NCBI RefSeq assembly: GCF_000090795.2
Contig: NW_003546245.1
Coordinates: 739,562 to 803,561 of the forward strand
Length of the DNA: 64,000 nucleotides
Direction: 5' to 3'
Source of the DNA: Amphimedon queenslandica
Lineage: Eukaryota > Porifera > Demospongiae > Haplosclerida > Niphatidae
The translations under genes and the position numbers were made by a program. This document shows, piece by piece, positions 13,453 through 37,543 of the stretch (positions are counted from its first letter, which is position 1; every line of letters starts with the position of its first letter). Under the pieces are notes generated by a model. That model was not told the origin of the DNA, did no database searches, and saw only the letters and a list, made by a program, of their open reading frames with translations.

Positions 13453-16400
13453 ATGGAGGAAGGAGAAGAAGGTGTGGATTATACAGCAAGGAGAGCAGAG
13501 TCTGTTGATTCTGATGCAGTTTCTGGACTCATTGGGAGAGAAACTGAGGAGCTGTTTGGCCGTCTTGATGCAAATGCAGTCATGTATGTAAATAAAAAAA
13601 ATACTTTATGATATTTATATATATAACTGATTGACATTAATATTGATGTCTTATTCTGTCAAAAAAGTTTGGACTAATTCTGATAATAAAATTTAATAAA
13701 CTATTACATTTACATGTACTTCATATTTTCCATGTCAGAGAGAAGGCTAACTTAGCTATATCACTGGTGAACAAGACAGAGAAACTCCTTGCTTTTGCTG
13801 CTTTTTATGATCATCCCTCACTTACCAATGTAAAGCAATCTGAATGGGAGGAATGGCTACACTCAACATACAGCATACCTCAAGCTAATGTATGATTAGT
13901 CCTACCATTATGCACTGAATGAAATAAATGAATGTCTCTTCTTTTATAGCCTATGAATTCTCTCTTTTTGAAACTTTTTGTCGCACAAGGTGGCTACACA
14001 CAAGGTGCACTTGCAGAACTACTGAAGTAAATTAAATATTAATGATTGATCTTAATCATGCACCCACTCTCTTTATGTAGGACAGTATTTGTTGCTGTTC
14101 CACTATTGCAGTATGTTTTCATATGCCCTACATCAAATACAGGTTGAAATAATCATTACTAGATTTGTACTGTAACTTTTTTCTAAACAAAGACTCCAAG
14201 CTACTCCTCCAGTTTACTCCATTGCAAACCCTAAAGGAGGAGAAGAAGGAGAAGGAAGAAGACAGGGAAGAAGAGAGAGAACCTGGTGTATATGTTACTC
14301 AAAGATACAAGCATTACCCAATGCTGCACATTAGGCCAGCTCAAGTTGAGGACAATGATGATCTCCTGCCAATAATACATCAATACTCACCTCAGCATTT
14401 GACTGAGATATATGGTATGATCCATAATGCCTTGCTAGCTTTTATATGATTTTACAATTATTGCTTTAATATCTCCCTCTCTTTTGTCTTGACAATTCTG
14501 TTCTATTTTGCAGGCGATTACTTTATTGCTGAATTAGTTGAATCTCAGGATAGTGATCACAAAACAATAGTTGCTGAAGTAAATGCTTATACATTAATGA
14601 CAAATTTACAACTACAGTAACTGTTATGCAGAACATAAATACATTTATATGTATCAGAAAATGTGATAAAAATTTGGGGTGATTTCAGAGCCATTTTTTG
14701 GAAAAAACCATGGGCTATAGCCTTGGATATTTTTCAGATTTTTGACGTTTTCTTAAATTGAATTCGGAATCAGCTCAAACTTGCTGCACAGTATAAAGAC
14801 ATTAATATGTATCAGAAAATGTAATAAAAATTTGGGGTGATTTTGGAGCAAATTTTTGGAAAAACCATGGGCTATAGCCTTGGGTATTTTTCAGATTTTG
14901 GCATTTTTTAAAAAATGGCCGTAACTTGAAAAATTGAAGTCAGAATCAGCTCAAACTTTCTACACAGCATAAGGGCATCAATATGCATCAGAAAATGTAA
15001 TAGAAATTTGGGGCAATTCCGGAGCCAATTTTTGGAAAAAACCATGGGCTATAGCCTTGGGTCTTTTTCAGATTTTTGGCATTTTTAAAAAATGGCTGTA
15101 ACTTGAAAAATTGAAGTCGGAACCAGCTCAAACTTTCTACACAGCATAAGGGCATCAATATTTATCAGAAAATGTAATAAAAATTTGGGGCAATTCCGGA
15201 GCCAATTTTTGGAAAAAACCATGGGCTATAGCCTTGGGTCTTTTTCAGATTTTTGGCATTTTTAAAAAATGGCTGTAACTTGAAAAATTGAAGTCGGAAC
15301 CAGCTCAAACTTTCTACACAGCATAAGGGCATCAATATTTATCAGAAAATGTAATAAAAATTTGGGGCAATTCCGGAGCCAATTTTTGGAAAAAACCATG
15401 GGCTATAGCCTTGGGTCTTTTTCAGATTTTTGGCATTTTTAAAAAATGGCTGTAACTTGAAAAATTGAAGTCGGAACCAGCTCAAACTTTCTACACAGCA
15501 TAAGGGCATCAATATGTATCAGAAAATGTAATAAAAATTTGGGATGATTCCGGAGCCATTTTTTGAAAAAAACCGTGGGCTATAGCCTTGGGTAATTTTC
15601 CAAAATTGGCTAATTTTTAAAATGACCATTATTAAAGAATCAAATTCAGAATTACATGTACATGTAGCTCGGACAATCTCTACATTTAAATACATGTTAT
15701 TATTATAATCCTCTCAATAGGTTGATGGTAGAGCTGTTGGATTCATCAGTGTCAGTACTGATGTTAATCTATCCCTTTTATGGGATCATTATCAACTGGA
15801 ATCATTCCATGGACTGAGGAAACCTTCACCTGATGATGTCATCACAACAATAAATACACTAGGTAGAGCATAACTGTGATGCAAGCCCTCACCTCTTTAT
15901 TACATCAACATGTACATGTACATGTTGATGTACATGTACATGTACATAATACATGTACATGTATTTTATTCTCTTTCTTTCTTATAGAGAGCCACAAGAC
16001 ATCAAGCAGTTCAATGCCCAGTAGCAAAACACCAACTACTACAGTACCGACTGAAAAAACGTACACACCACCACTGAATATCATTCCATGCATTACATGT
16101 ATTTTCATTATTATTTTTTAGCTCAATGGTTAGTATTGGTGATGCTAAAAGTCCAACTCCAGCTAGCACAACAGGAACTACTGATGATAAAACAGATGGA
16201 ACTGGTCACTGTAGGTAAGTACACTATTGAAAATGATATTAATTTATTTCTAATGTATAAAGTCTTGCTTCAGAAGCTGGATCTGTTATTGGTGCAACAA
16301 GAGAAGGACCTACTGAAGTATAATATTAATTATATACAGACTCATGAATTAAACTCCTTTCCTTTTCAGCAGTGTAAAGAGTACTATCTTTGTGGCCCTA

Positions 16401-16803
16401 GCAATACAGTATCAGTTCAATTATTCAGTATTAATGAGCTGTATGAAATGAGGTACATAATTATTATTTTCTTGACTATATTCATTATTAATTATTGTAC
16501 AGATCCATTGATCTCTTACCTGCCGTATTTCAAGCATTTCCGGTAACTTAGATTAATAATTACATGTACTTATACATGTATCTCTCTCTTCTCTCCAGGA
16601 CGTTGATTTCCTCTTGTTAACGCTCCCCTCTCATTTTCAGCACTTTCCTCTCCTCTCACACTTCACTGTATGCACACACAGAGTCTACATGTACTAACTG
16701 ATTTGTTTCTTTTATAGCGTATAAGTCAAAGAGAAGGCAGCACTTTAAACCAAGAGTTATACATCTTACACAAATGCTCCCTATTACAGTAATAATAATA
16801 ATA

Positions 16804-16881
<78 letters not shown>

Positions 16882-19800
16882 CAATCAGTACATGCTGTTA
16901 AGTTGCTTCTAAATTTGGCCAAACACCATGGGCTATAGCCTATAGTATTTCATCAAAAATGACTCAGAGAGAGTTCTTATTACATTTTATAATCCATAAT
17001 TGTTTGCATTAATTTTTGGTTCCTTCTCTCTCAGTTCTCTTCAAGTGAGGTCCCTCCAACCAGAGGACATGACTGGGATTGAGTCATTGATAGTATCACT
17101 AGCATCAGAAAAGAATGTACTACAGGACATCAGACACTTCATAACTGGGGAGAGGGACCCAATCGAGAAAGTAATAATAATTATAATAATAATAGCATCT
17201 TAATTATTGTTTTTATTTTCCCATAGAATGGTACACCCATACATGGCTATGTGGTTGAAATGCTTGAGCAAATTGTTGGAGTTGTTATATTAAGACAAGA
17301 AAAAGTGAGATACATAAACTATTCTATCCATAATTTTAATCCATAATTATTAGGATATCACATACTTAAGATCCCATTACAATATCGACGATTACATTTA
17401 TTTCAGTCAGCACACGCCTAAAGAACACTTGCATCTTCACCATTTCTTATTGAATCCAATATTTGCTCCTCATGTTAAACACATACTCCAGGTAAGAGAA
17501 GAGAAAGAAAGGAAGAAAAGCAAACTGGAAAAGATCATCATTATGTACATGAACATTATAGGAATGCCTAAGACTATCAAACAGCAGTAATATCTATTAC
17601 CCACTACCAGTTACTGCACCTCATTCTCTCACTCACTCACTAACACTGGCCCTTCAAGAAATGGTGCCAGTTAGATACAGGAGACAGGTTGAGTATCCTA
17701 AAGGGCTGGGATCTAATGCTCCTATTAGTGACATAGTACAAAAGGAGGAGAATCCTTTTGCTCTGTATCACACTAACAGAAAACTAAGTCTTGAGCCTAA
17801 GGTATTATTACTACCAGTATTCTGAAATAATACAGTATTTGTTATTGTTTTAGATACCAGTTAATACCAGGGTTGTATTCATTGGTGCATCTGATACTAT
17901 ACTGTCTTGTTTACAGGCAATGATATTCAGGTGAGGGAGAGCAAATATATTCTATAAAATGATGCTTTTAAAAATCTACATGTGTATATATAGTCCTCAT
18001 TTAAAGTTTAATAATTTAATACTTGTATCAACTCACGGGATGTCTAAGAGCAATGGTGTACTTTCTGACAGGTAACATATCAGTCTAATAAAGCACATTA
18101 ATTACTGTCAATGCCATGCACACAATGTGTAGCTGTTGCTTCCTTGATGACACTTTCAGTAGACTAGGACTGGAGACGTGGATTACAATAGTACCTGGGA
18201 CATTACTTGAAATAGACAGACAGAGACAAACGATAAGAATAGGACTGTCTAACGGGGAGAGAGAAGAGAGTCTGATCCATTACGACTATCTTGTACTAGG
18301 AACTGGTACACAGTACTGCATTGAAGAGCCTCAAGTAATGGAAATAATTCTTATAAATTCATGTACGTGTAAAACTATGCATGTACATTTATGTAGGAGG
18401 GTAATGGTAATCATGAGGACATTGAAGGTATCATAACATTACAAGGGAATGATAATGACGAAGAAATAATGAAGAGGGTCAGAGATGATATAGGAACTGA
18501 AGGTTTGATGTACATGTACTACGCACAATACACGTACATGTAAATTGGCTATATATGACATACTGTACCTTTCTCTTTACACTAAAGGTTCGGCAGTGAT
18601 ATATGGCTATACAGTAGATGCACTATGTGTAATGAGGCATCTTATCAATGAGCTCCAGATACCAGGGAATAGAATAAAGTGGGTACAACCCAATCCTCCT
18701 CCTCCTCCTCCTCCTTTACTCAAAAACCAAACCGTGAGAGGAAAACTGAGCAATATAGTGCAAGCATTAGGTAAAGTAATGTTGAAAGTTGTTTATTGAT
18801 TATTCTTTTGTTGTTGTTGTTTATTGTTGTTGTTTATAGGAGTCACCGTATATGAGGGTCCCTATAGTTTGGTGAGGTGCAATAGCAACGGAACTCAACT
18901 GACATCAATTGATGTAATCAATGAGGACTATGATGAGATTTTGAATATACCATGCAAGGTGCATTACTGCATTTATTAAAATTTATTTATTTTATTTGTT
19001 TGTTGTTTGTTTGTTTAGGTTATGTTTTGCATTGAAAACCAACAAGTTAACCTGGAAGCATTTCATGGTACAATAAAAATAATATACAATACAATATAGT
19101 CTTCTCTCTCTCTTCCCATTAGCTATTAACAATGCATGTGTAGTGTATGATGATAGACTAGTAATTGGTACAGCTAATAACACTAATGATAAGAAGATAC
19201 TAGGAGCAGGACCCCTCACTAAATATTCACGTCTGTACAGGACCCAGTGGTAAATTTTTGAAAAAAAAGCATGGACTACAATAGCTCATGTTTTTTCTAA
19301 AAATCACATTTAGCTCTGTAATAATCCAAAATTTTTTTCTGATACATTTTTAAGGTCTCACAAGTTATACAATTCAAAAGAAGTAGGGGAGGAGCTAGCA
19401 AAAAACTTATTGGCAAAGCTAGACCCAATTCAATCTCCTGGAGACCAATCGGAGGAGGACACACCCACTCTACTGACCCCTGTCTTCAATAAACCTAAAG
19501 AGGTCTATGCTCTGTTGCCAGGTACGAAATCATTGACAAGCAAAAAAAAACATTTCTTCGATTGTCACGAAATCCGTGACAAGCAAAAAAAACATTTCTT
19601 CCATTGTCACGAAATTCGTGACAAGCAAAAAATCCATTTCTTCCATTGTCACGAAATCCGTGACAAGCAAAAAAACCATTTCTTCCATTGTCACGAAATC
19701 CGTGACAAGCAAAACACCATTTCTCTCTAGATAATTATCATTACCTATTCATTGATAAGCCAAGACTTCCAACTGACTTTATGACTACTTCATTATCAGA

Positions 19801-20565
19801 AAAGGTAACAGAATGCTTTATATTCCACTATACTCTTGTTATTATGGATTATGTTAGGGTCAGTATATATATACAGACACAGCGAATGGATACTTTGAAT
19901 TATACATAAATGAATATCATAGAATTGGAACAATCACTGTCCTTAGCAAACAAGTAAGAGCTGCTAGTGAAAGAGATCCATTAACAAGGTTTGCTCTTTT
20001 TTCGTCGCAGCCTTTCGAAGTGTCAAATTATCGCTGTCTCTACAATCAACATGAGCAATATTTAAACAATCTGATGGCAAGATGGAAAAATAAACTCATT
20101 GATGACCTATTCTTGTAAGCTGATGTTAAAAATGATCATTAGTGCATGCATTGTGTGTGTGAATCTGTAGATATTTCAGAGAGCAATGGGTTTGTGCAAT
20201 ATTTCATGACAGATTTATTGATTTCCTTCAAGAAGTCACTGATATTGTATCACTGGTAAGAGTGTTATTATCCATTACAATAAAACATGTCCTCCCTCTC
20301 TCTCCAGGGTGAAGGATCATTTAAAGAGAAAGTTAAGGAAATCATTGATGATAACTCAGCTGTAAGAAAAGAGAGGAGAGAGATATGACTTTATTAATGA
20401 CATAATTATTATTACCCACAGGTCTCTCTGGAAAATATTGAAGATAAACTAACAGCTGCTTTTGCTGGCTTTGATTTGAATCCTTCCCTCCAAAAAAGAC
20501 TCCATCATTACTTATACTACAATTACAACCATCTACCAATGTTCGCACAACAAGACATGATGTAG
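13453..20565 (+). CDS. CFAP61: CFAP61, cilia- and flagella-associated protein 61
   Basis: Axonemal protein of the calmodulin- and spoke-associated complex of motile cilia. The start at 13453 reads MEEGEEGVDYTARRAES. Many small exons give, in order: an N-terminal acetyltransferase-like region (AVGFISVSTDVNLSLLWDHY), the family signature SVQLFSINELYEMR (about 16400-16452), a second acetyltransferase-like part (LRSHYNIDDYIYFSQH near 17370), a Rossmann/FAD-reductase-like part (TRVVFIGASDTILSCLQAM; YDYLVLGTGTQY near 18280) and a C-terminus NYHYLFIDKPRLP with FREQWVCAIFHDRFIDF. It ends HHYLYYNYNHLPMFAQQDMM, close in layout to the human protein. A 42-bp minisatellite and a 177-bp repeat array lie in its introns. 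A motile-cilium gene fits sponge choanocytes or larval ciliated cells. Confidence 0.92.
14640..15660. repeat. 177-bp tandem repeat array in a CFAP61 intron
   Basis: The marker CCATGGGCTATAG (one copy CCGTGGGC) occurs at 14708, 14865, 15042, 15219, 15396 and 15573, so spacing is 157 then 177 four times. Middle copies are almost identical. The unit also holds GTAACTTGAAAAATTGAAGT and CAGCTCAAACTTTCTACACA. The same unit recurs at 33400-34690. Confidence 0.95.
15905..15962. repeat. Palindromic (ACATGT)n tract
   Basis: Alternating ACATGTACATG blocks around GTTGATG form a self-complementary tract in a CFAP61 intron. The same hexamer recurs at 1662-1678, 37974-37995, 42070-42124 and 42183-42197. 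Confidence 0.8.
16791..16880. repeat. (AAT)n microsatellite
   Basis: About 30 AAT triplets in a CFAP61 intron, with one interruption near the start. Confidence 0.95.
19535..19718. repeat. 42-bp minisatellite in a CFAP61 intron
   Basis: Four to five head-to-tail copies of a 42-bp unit containing TTTCTTCCATTGTCACGAAA and TCCGTGACAAGC. It lies between a donor at 19522 and an acceptor ending at 19730. The flanking exons read LLP and NYHYLFIDKP, continuous in the family, so the repeat is intronic although it is open in one frame on each strand. Confidence 0.85.
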
Positions 20566-20636
20566 TTACATATTAAAAAACATTACACACATTTACTATA
20601 ATGAACATTACTAGTGAAGATTATTGTTAATTTCGA

Positions 20637-32390
<11,754 letters not shown>

Positions 32391-32935
32391 GCCACACCTC
32401 TTTTTGCTGGTTAGGAGTAATTATATTATTAGAAGTCAATTATTCATTTAGTATGCCTGGCCACGCCTTTATTAATGGGTGTGGTCATGGTTGACACTTA
32501 ACTTGCTGTATAAAGTGGGTGTGTGCTATTATTGTATTGTACTGTACGTGGGGTGGGGGGTCAGTTAATTTTTGTTTAATTTCCCCCCTCACCACTGCTC
32601 ACTTTTTCTCATTTATTTTGCTTCACATTTTACATACACTCACCCCAAAAATTTAATAAAAAATTATTATTATTATTATTATTATCATAAATAATAACTT
32701 TGAACTAGATTTCAATTTATCCCTCTGTCTTCCTAAACTCTCATCATTATTATTATTGTTGTTATTATTATTGTTGTTGTTATTATTATTATTGTTGTGT
32801 TATGTTTTATTGCCGCTAATTGAGAAACAAAGTTTAAAATAATATTAAATTTATGTATAAAAAATCTCAACGCATCACATCGTAATAGAGAGTTTAATAT
32901 TAACGTAAAACATTTTTGACTAGTATTAAATAAAA
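32391..32935. other. Convergent intergenic region, no gene seen
   Basis: AT-rich DNA between the FOXK and MPG stops. It has (TTA)/(TTG) triplet runs at about 32658-32690 and 32744-32800 and presumably both 3' UTRs. Confidence 0.7.
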
Positions 32936-35184
32936 TTATTTTATTATTTTGCTGACATATTTGTTTCCTTTAATGTAATATCTGAGATTCTTCTCAGCCC
33001 ATTCCTGAGCATAGTCAACACCAATTCTGGGACAACCGATTATTTCTAATTGATGCCTACCCTCTCTAGTCTCCACCCATATTTCATTGGAAGTACTTAA
33101 GTTTGTTTTGTCTTGTTCTTTACTGATTCCCATTGCCTGGCAGAGCTTACCAGGACCGCGACACAGGTCTTCATCTTTGCGACATTTTTTTCGTCTTTCT
33201 CTCATCGTTTCTGCTCCATCCAGGGGTTCCAGTGAACGTATTAATATTGCTGCCCCCTCACCGAGACTGCTGATGTTGACGCAGTGATGCATGCCATATA
33301 TGGAATAGACGTAACATGTCCCTGGTGGCATATACATGGCTTCATTCCTATCAAAGTAAAGAGTTTATTTTAAAGCATACAATTAAAGTTGATAAATCTT
33401 GCCAATTTTCTTAAAATGGCCGTAACTTGAAAAATTGAAGTCGGAATCAACTAAAACTTTCTACATAGCATAAGAACATCTATATGTATCTGAAAATGTA
33501 ATAAAAATTTGGGGTGATTTTGGAGCCATTTTTCAGAAAAAACCATGGGCTATAGTACAGGGTATTTTTTAGAATTTGGGGGTTTTCCTAAAATGGCTGT
33601 AACTTGAAAAATTGAAGTCGGAATCAGCTCAAACTTGCTACACAGCATAAGGACATCAATATGTATCTGAAAATGTAATAAAAATTTGGGATGATTATGG
33701 AGCCATTTTTTAGAAAAAACCATGGGCTATAGTACAGGGTATTTTTCAGAATTTTGGGGTTTTCTTAAAATGGCTGTAACTTGAAAAATTGAAGTCGGAA
33801 TCAGCTCAAACTTGCTACACAGCATAAGGACATCAATATGTATCAAAAAATGTAATAAAAATTTGGGGTGATTTCGGAGCCATTTTTTAGAAAAAACCAT
33901 GGGCTATAGTACAGGGTATTTTTTAGAATTTGGGGGTTTTCCTAAAATGGCTGTAACTTGAAAAATTGAAGTCGGAATCAGCTCAAACTTGCTACACAGC
34001 ATAAGGACATCAATATGTATCAAAAAATGTAATAAAAATTTGGGGTGATTTCGGAGCCATTTTTTAGAAAAAACCATGGGCTATAGTACAGGGTATTTTT
34101 CAGAATTTTGGGGTTTTCTTAAAATGGCTGTAACTTGAAAAATTGAAGTCGGAATCAGCTCAAACTTTCTACACAGCATAAGGGCATCAATATGTATCTG
34201 AAAATGTAATAAAAATTTGGGGTGATTTCGGAGCCATTTTTCAGAAAAAACCATGGGCTATAGTACAGGGTATTTTTTAGAATTTGGGGGTTTTCCTAAA
34301 ATGGCTGTAACTTGAAAAATTGAAGTCGGAATCAGCTCAAACTTGCTACACAGCATAAGGACATCAATATGTATCAAAAAATGTAATAAAAATTTGGGGT
34401 GATTTCGGAGCCATTTTTTAGAAAAAACCATGGGCTATAGTACAGGGTATTTTTCAGAATTTTGGCGTTTTTTAAAAATGACCGTAACTTGAAAAATTGA
34501 AGTTAGAATCAGCTCAAACTTTCTACACAGCACAAGGACATCAATATGTATCTGAAAATGTAATAAAAATTTGAGGTGATTTTTGAGCCATTTTTCAGAA
34601 AAAACCATGGGCTATAGTACAGGGTATTTTTCAGAATTTTGGTGTTTTCTTGAAATGGCCGTAACTTGAAAAATTTGTCAGAATCACCTTAAATTTTCCG
34701 TAAGGATATCAATACTTATGACAACAAATTGATGGTGGTTTCACAAAGAGAAAAGGTTTCACTCTCCTACCAATATATTATGCAGTTCAAATCCCAAAAT
34801 CTACCTTGGAGTTCTTTTTCCATTGTAAGAGTGTGATGCTTTATCAGGCCCTCCTAGGTATGCTTCAGTCTCCACAATCAATCCTTTAGTGACTACCCAG
34901 CTTCCTCCTCCTTCCCTCATTTTTGTAACAAGAACACAACCAAGCAGCTTCTTTGCTAGATCTTCACAGCTAGCACAATAAAAATTATAATCACATCTAC
35001 AGAAGTAATAGGATGATGTAAGATATCTGGAGCAAATTGAATACTTTGGAGGAGAGTGCAGTGGCTCAATTTTCATGACTTTCTTTTCTTTGATTGTTTC
35101 ATCTGTCTCTTCTTCATGTTGCAATTGCTCATCTTCTTTATCTTTTCTTCTTTTTCTCTGTAGTCTCTCAGCAATTGTACTCAT
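32936..35184 (-). CDS. MPG: DNA-3-methyladenine (N-methylpurine) glycosylase
   Basis: Base-excision repair glycosylase that removes alkylated and deaminated purines. The start at 35184 gives MSTIAERLQRKRRKDKEDEQ, a basic nuclear-type N-terminus. The catalytic region follows: LAKKLLGCVLVTK and KGLIVETEAYLGGPDKASHS, where the first Glu of ETEAY is the family's catalytic residue. The exon junction is RTPR|NEAMYMPPGTCYVYSIYG, continuing HHCVNISS, AAILIRSLEPLDGAE and LCRGPGKLCQAMGI, all diagnostic. It ends GNKYVSKIIK. One intron (33349-34801) is unusually long because it holds seven copies of the 177-bp repeat. The active site is intact. Confidence 0.95.
33400..34690. repeat. 177-bp tandem repeat array in an MPG intron, with dimer alternation
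   Basis: CCATGGGCTATAGTACAGGG occurs at 33543, 33720, 33897, 34074, 34251, 34428 and 34605: exactly 177 bp every time. After it, units alternate between a TTTAGAATTTGGGGGTTTTCC type (1st, 3rd, 5th) and a TTCAGAATTTTGGGGTTTTC type (2nd, 4th), suggesting a 354-bp higher-order unit. Sequence family is the same as at 14640-15660, on the same strand of the window although the host genes face opposite ways. Confidence 0.95.
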
Positions 35185-35449
35185 ATCTAATATATATCTA
35201 AACCAAGCAAGCTTATGATGATGTCTTTAACTGCTAATAGTGCTACACACCCTCTTTAATAACTGGCCACCTTCTATTAATAACTAGCCTTTGAGTGGAT
35301 ATTTTTTGACACTTATTTAGCACCTTTTATTGCAAAACACAGGAAATTCTATTTTAATTAATCATAATAGCAATTATTAAATAAAGATTAAAATTAATGT
35401 ATTATTTGTCACAAAGAAGAGGAGTACATTTGTAGCTAGATTGAATCCC

Positions 35450-36968
35450 TCATAGCCAGCTGCTCTCTGGACTTTGACTTATAAAATTCTTCTTCCTCAG
35501 AGGAACGCTCCGAGGCTTTTGATTAAAGGAGCGCCCCTGCAGTCCTAGTGGGGAGGAAGAGACGTGAGTTAGAGGAGGAGACGGTGACATTGACTCCGGG
35601 TATACTTCAGGAGAGAGGCCCTTCCTCCCATTACCGCTATCATTCCTGGTCCCTCTAATGCTTTTGTTCTCTGGGATATTGTCATAATCGCTAGATCCGT
35701 CACGTCTATGATAATACTGCCCATTGTAAGAAGACAAGTCGTCATTACTCCCTACTCCTCCTTCCAGCGACTCCACGCTGTACTGCAGGGGATGGTGTCC
35801 TTTTTTCTCTAGAGTATTAGTCTGTGACGAACTACGGGACGAGTTTGAAGAGCGTCTCTTGATAACCGTGGTGTCATAGTGAGTCTGTGATCCTTTCCTT
35901 GGTGGAGTCACTCTCATTCCTCCTCCAGCGTTGTCATGGTAGTATCCACTCCCTGTTCTACTTAGTTCCATTGTTTTGGAGGTTGGCAGACGAAAGCTGC
36001 TGTGGGCAGGCTCTGACGACTTCCTAAATTGCGAAAAGGTTGTCGACTGCGAAGTTTTAAAGTTGCTTCTTTCTTCTCCTCTGGTGTACTCGTCTAAGTT
36101 TACATTAACGACAGGTTCTGAGTACTGTCGGATATGACTACCCGATCGATGGCGTGGGACACTGGACGACGGCGGTGGTGACGATGGATACAATAGCTCA
36201 TCCATTCGATTCAAAATGGAGTAGCGATAAGATTTCTTCTCTACCTCAAGGAACGAAGGCACGCTAGCAGGTCCATCAAATTCCCTGTCGAATGCCTCTA
36301 GCTCTGACTTTGCTTCCTCTTGTAATTTTTGTCTTAGTAGCTGCATCTCGTATGCAACGCTGCTACGACTGCTCTTCTTGTCAACATCGACTTTAAGTCT
36401 ATCAGAGAGAGGAGAGGTGGCAGTGAAAGAGTGCTGTTTCTGCATCCTCTCAGTAGATTGGCTTGTTTTAGGCGCATGTACTGTAGGAGAGTCGGTCTGT
36501 TCGGTCCCTTTTGATTTTGAGGATCGTGGCTTTGAAAGGCAAGTAAACTTAGATAAACTCTCTTCCCCAAAGAACTGTGCTAGTATATCATCGTCATCCT
36601 TTGCCTCTGTCTCTGGCCTCAGTTTCTTTAGAGGAGTGAACCCAGTACTATTGCTAGTAGCATCAGTATTGTTGGTGGTTGATGAACCAGTTCTAGGAGG
36701 TGTAGTATTGGTAGTTATATCAAGTGATACGTGGCTCCCTGATCCAGGAGTCTTCTCATCTCTTGAATAATAATCGCTGTGTCCACTTGAGTTCAGCTCT
36801 TCTTCTTTGATGGACTCTGATTGTGTTATATTATCATCAGTTTCCTGATCCTGTTGTGACTGCTCAGAGTAGCCATTCTTCTTCTGTGATTCTCTAATGT
36901 CAGTGATGGCAGAGTGAGCTCTGAGCAGTTGGTGCAATATACCGCGATCAGTATCTCTCATGGCAGCC

Positions 36969-37035
<67 letters not shown>

Positions 37036-37064
37036 AGAGAGAGAGAGAGAGAAAGAGAGGGGGG

Positions 37065-37095
<31 letters not shown>

Positions 37096-37512
37096 TAAGA
37101 GAATTGCATAATGATAACACGATAGAAATTCAATATCAGTGTAAACACATTCCACAGATACATATAATAATGACATCAAATATGCATTGAATTAGCAAAC
37201 AAGGAAAGTCCAGGACTCGGCATTGAGTCAGTGGAGACATTGTGACAGGGACAGCAAGTTTAACACATTGGTTAATGATAGCTGTAAAATCCAAAAATAA
37301 TTGTAACATACAGTGGATTTTATATGATAATCTAATCCACAGGAGGATTGCTGTACCCACACACTAACTATAAACAAATTTTATAACTTCCTGTCCTTAC
37401 TATAGCAATAATCAAAGGAATGTGCAAGGGCCAAGAATATGTAATAATAAGAGGGAAAATATTTTAAGATGACAGCTGTTTATCCCACATCAGAGAAAGG
37501 AGTAAATTGTTC

Positions 37513-37543
<31 letters not shown>

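Noticed and set aside
19535-19718. Possible CRISPR-like repeats
   Set aside because: Units are head-to-tail without unique spacers and lie in an animal intron.
19410-19730. A protein with KKHFFHCHEIRDKQ repeats
   Set aside because: CFAP61 family sequence on both sides shows that the repeat is an intron (donor 19522, acceptor 19730).
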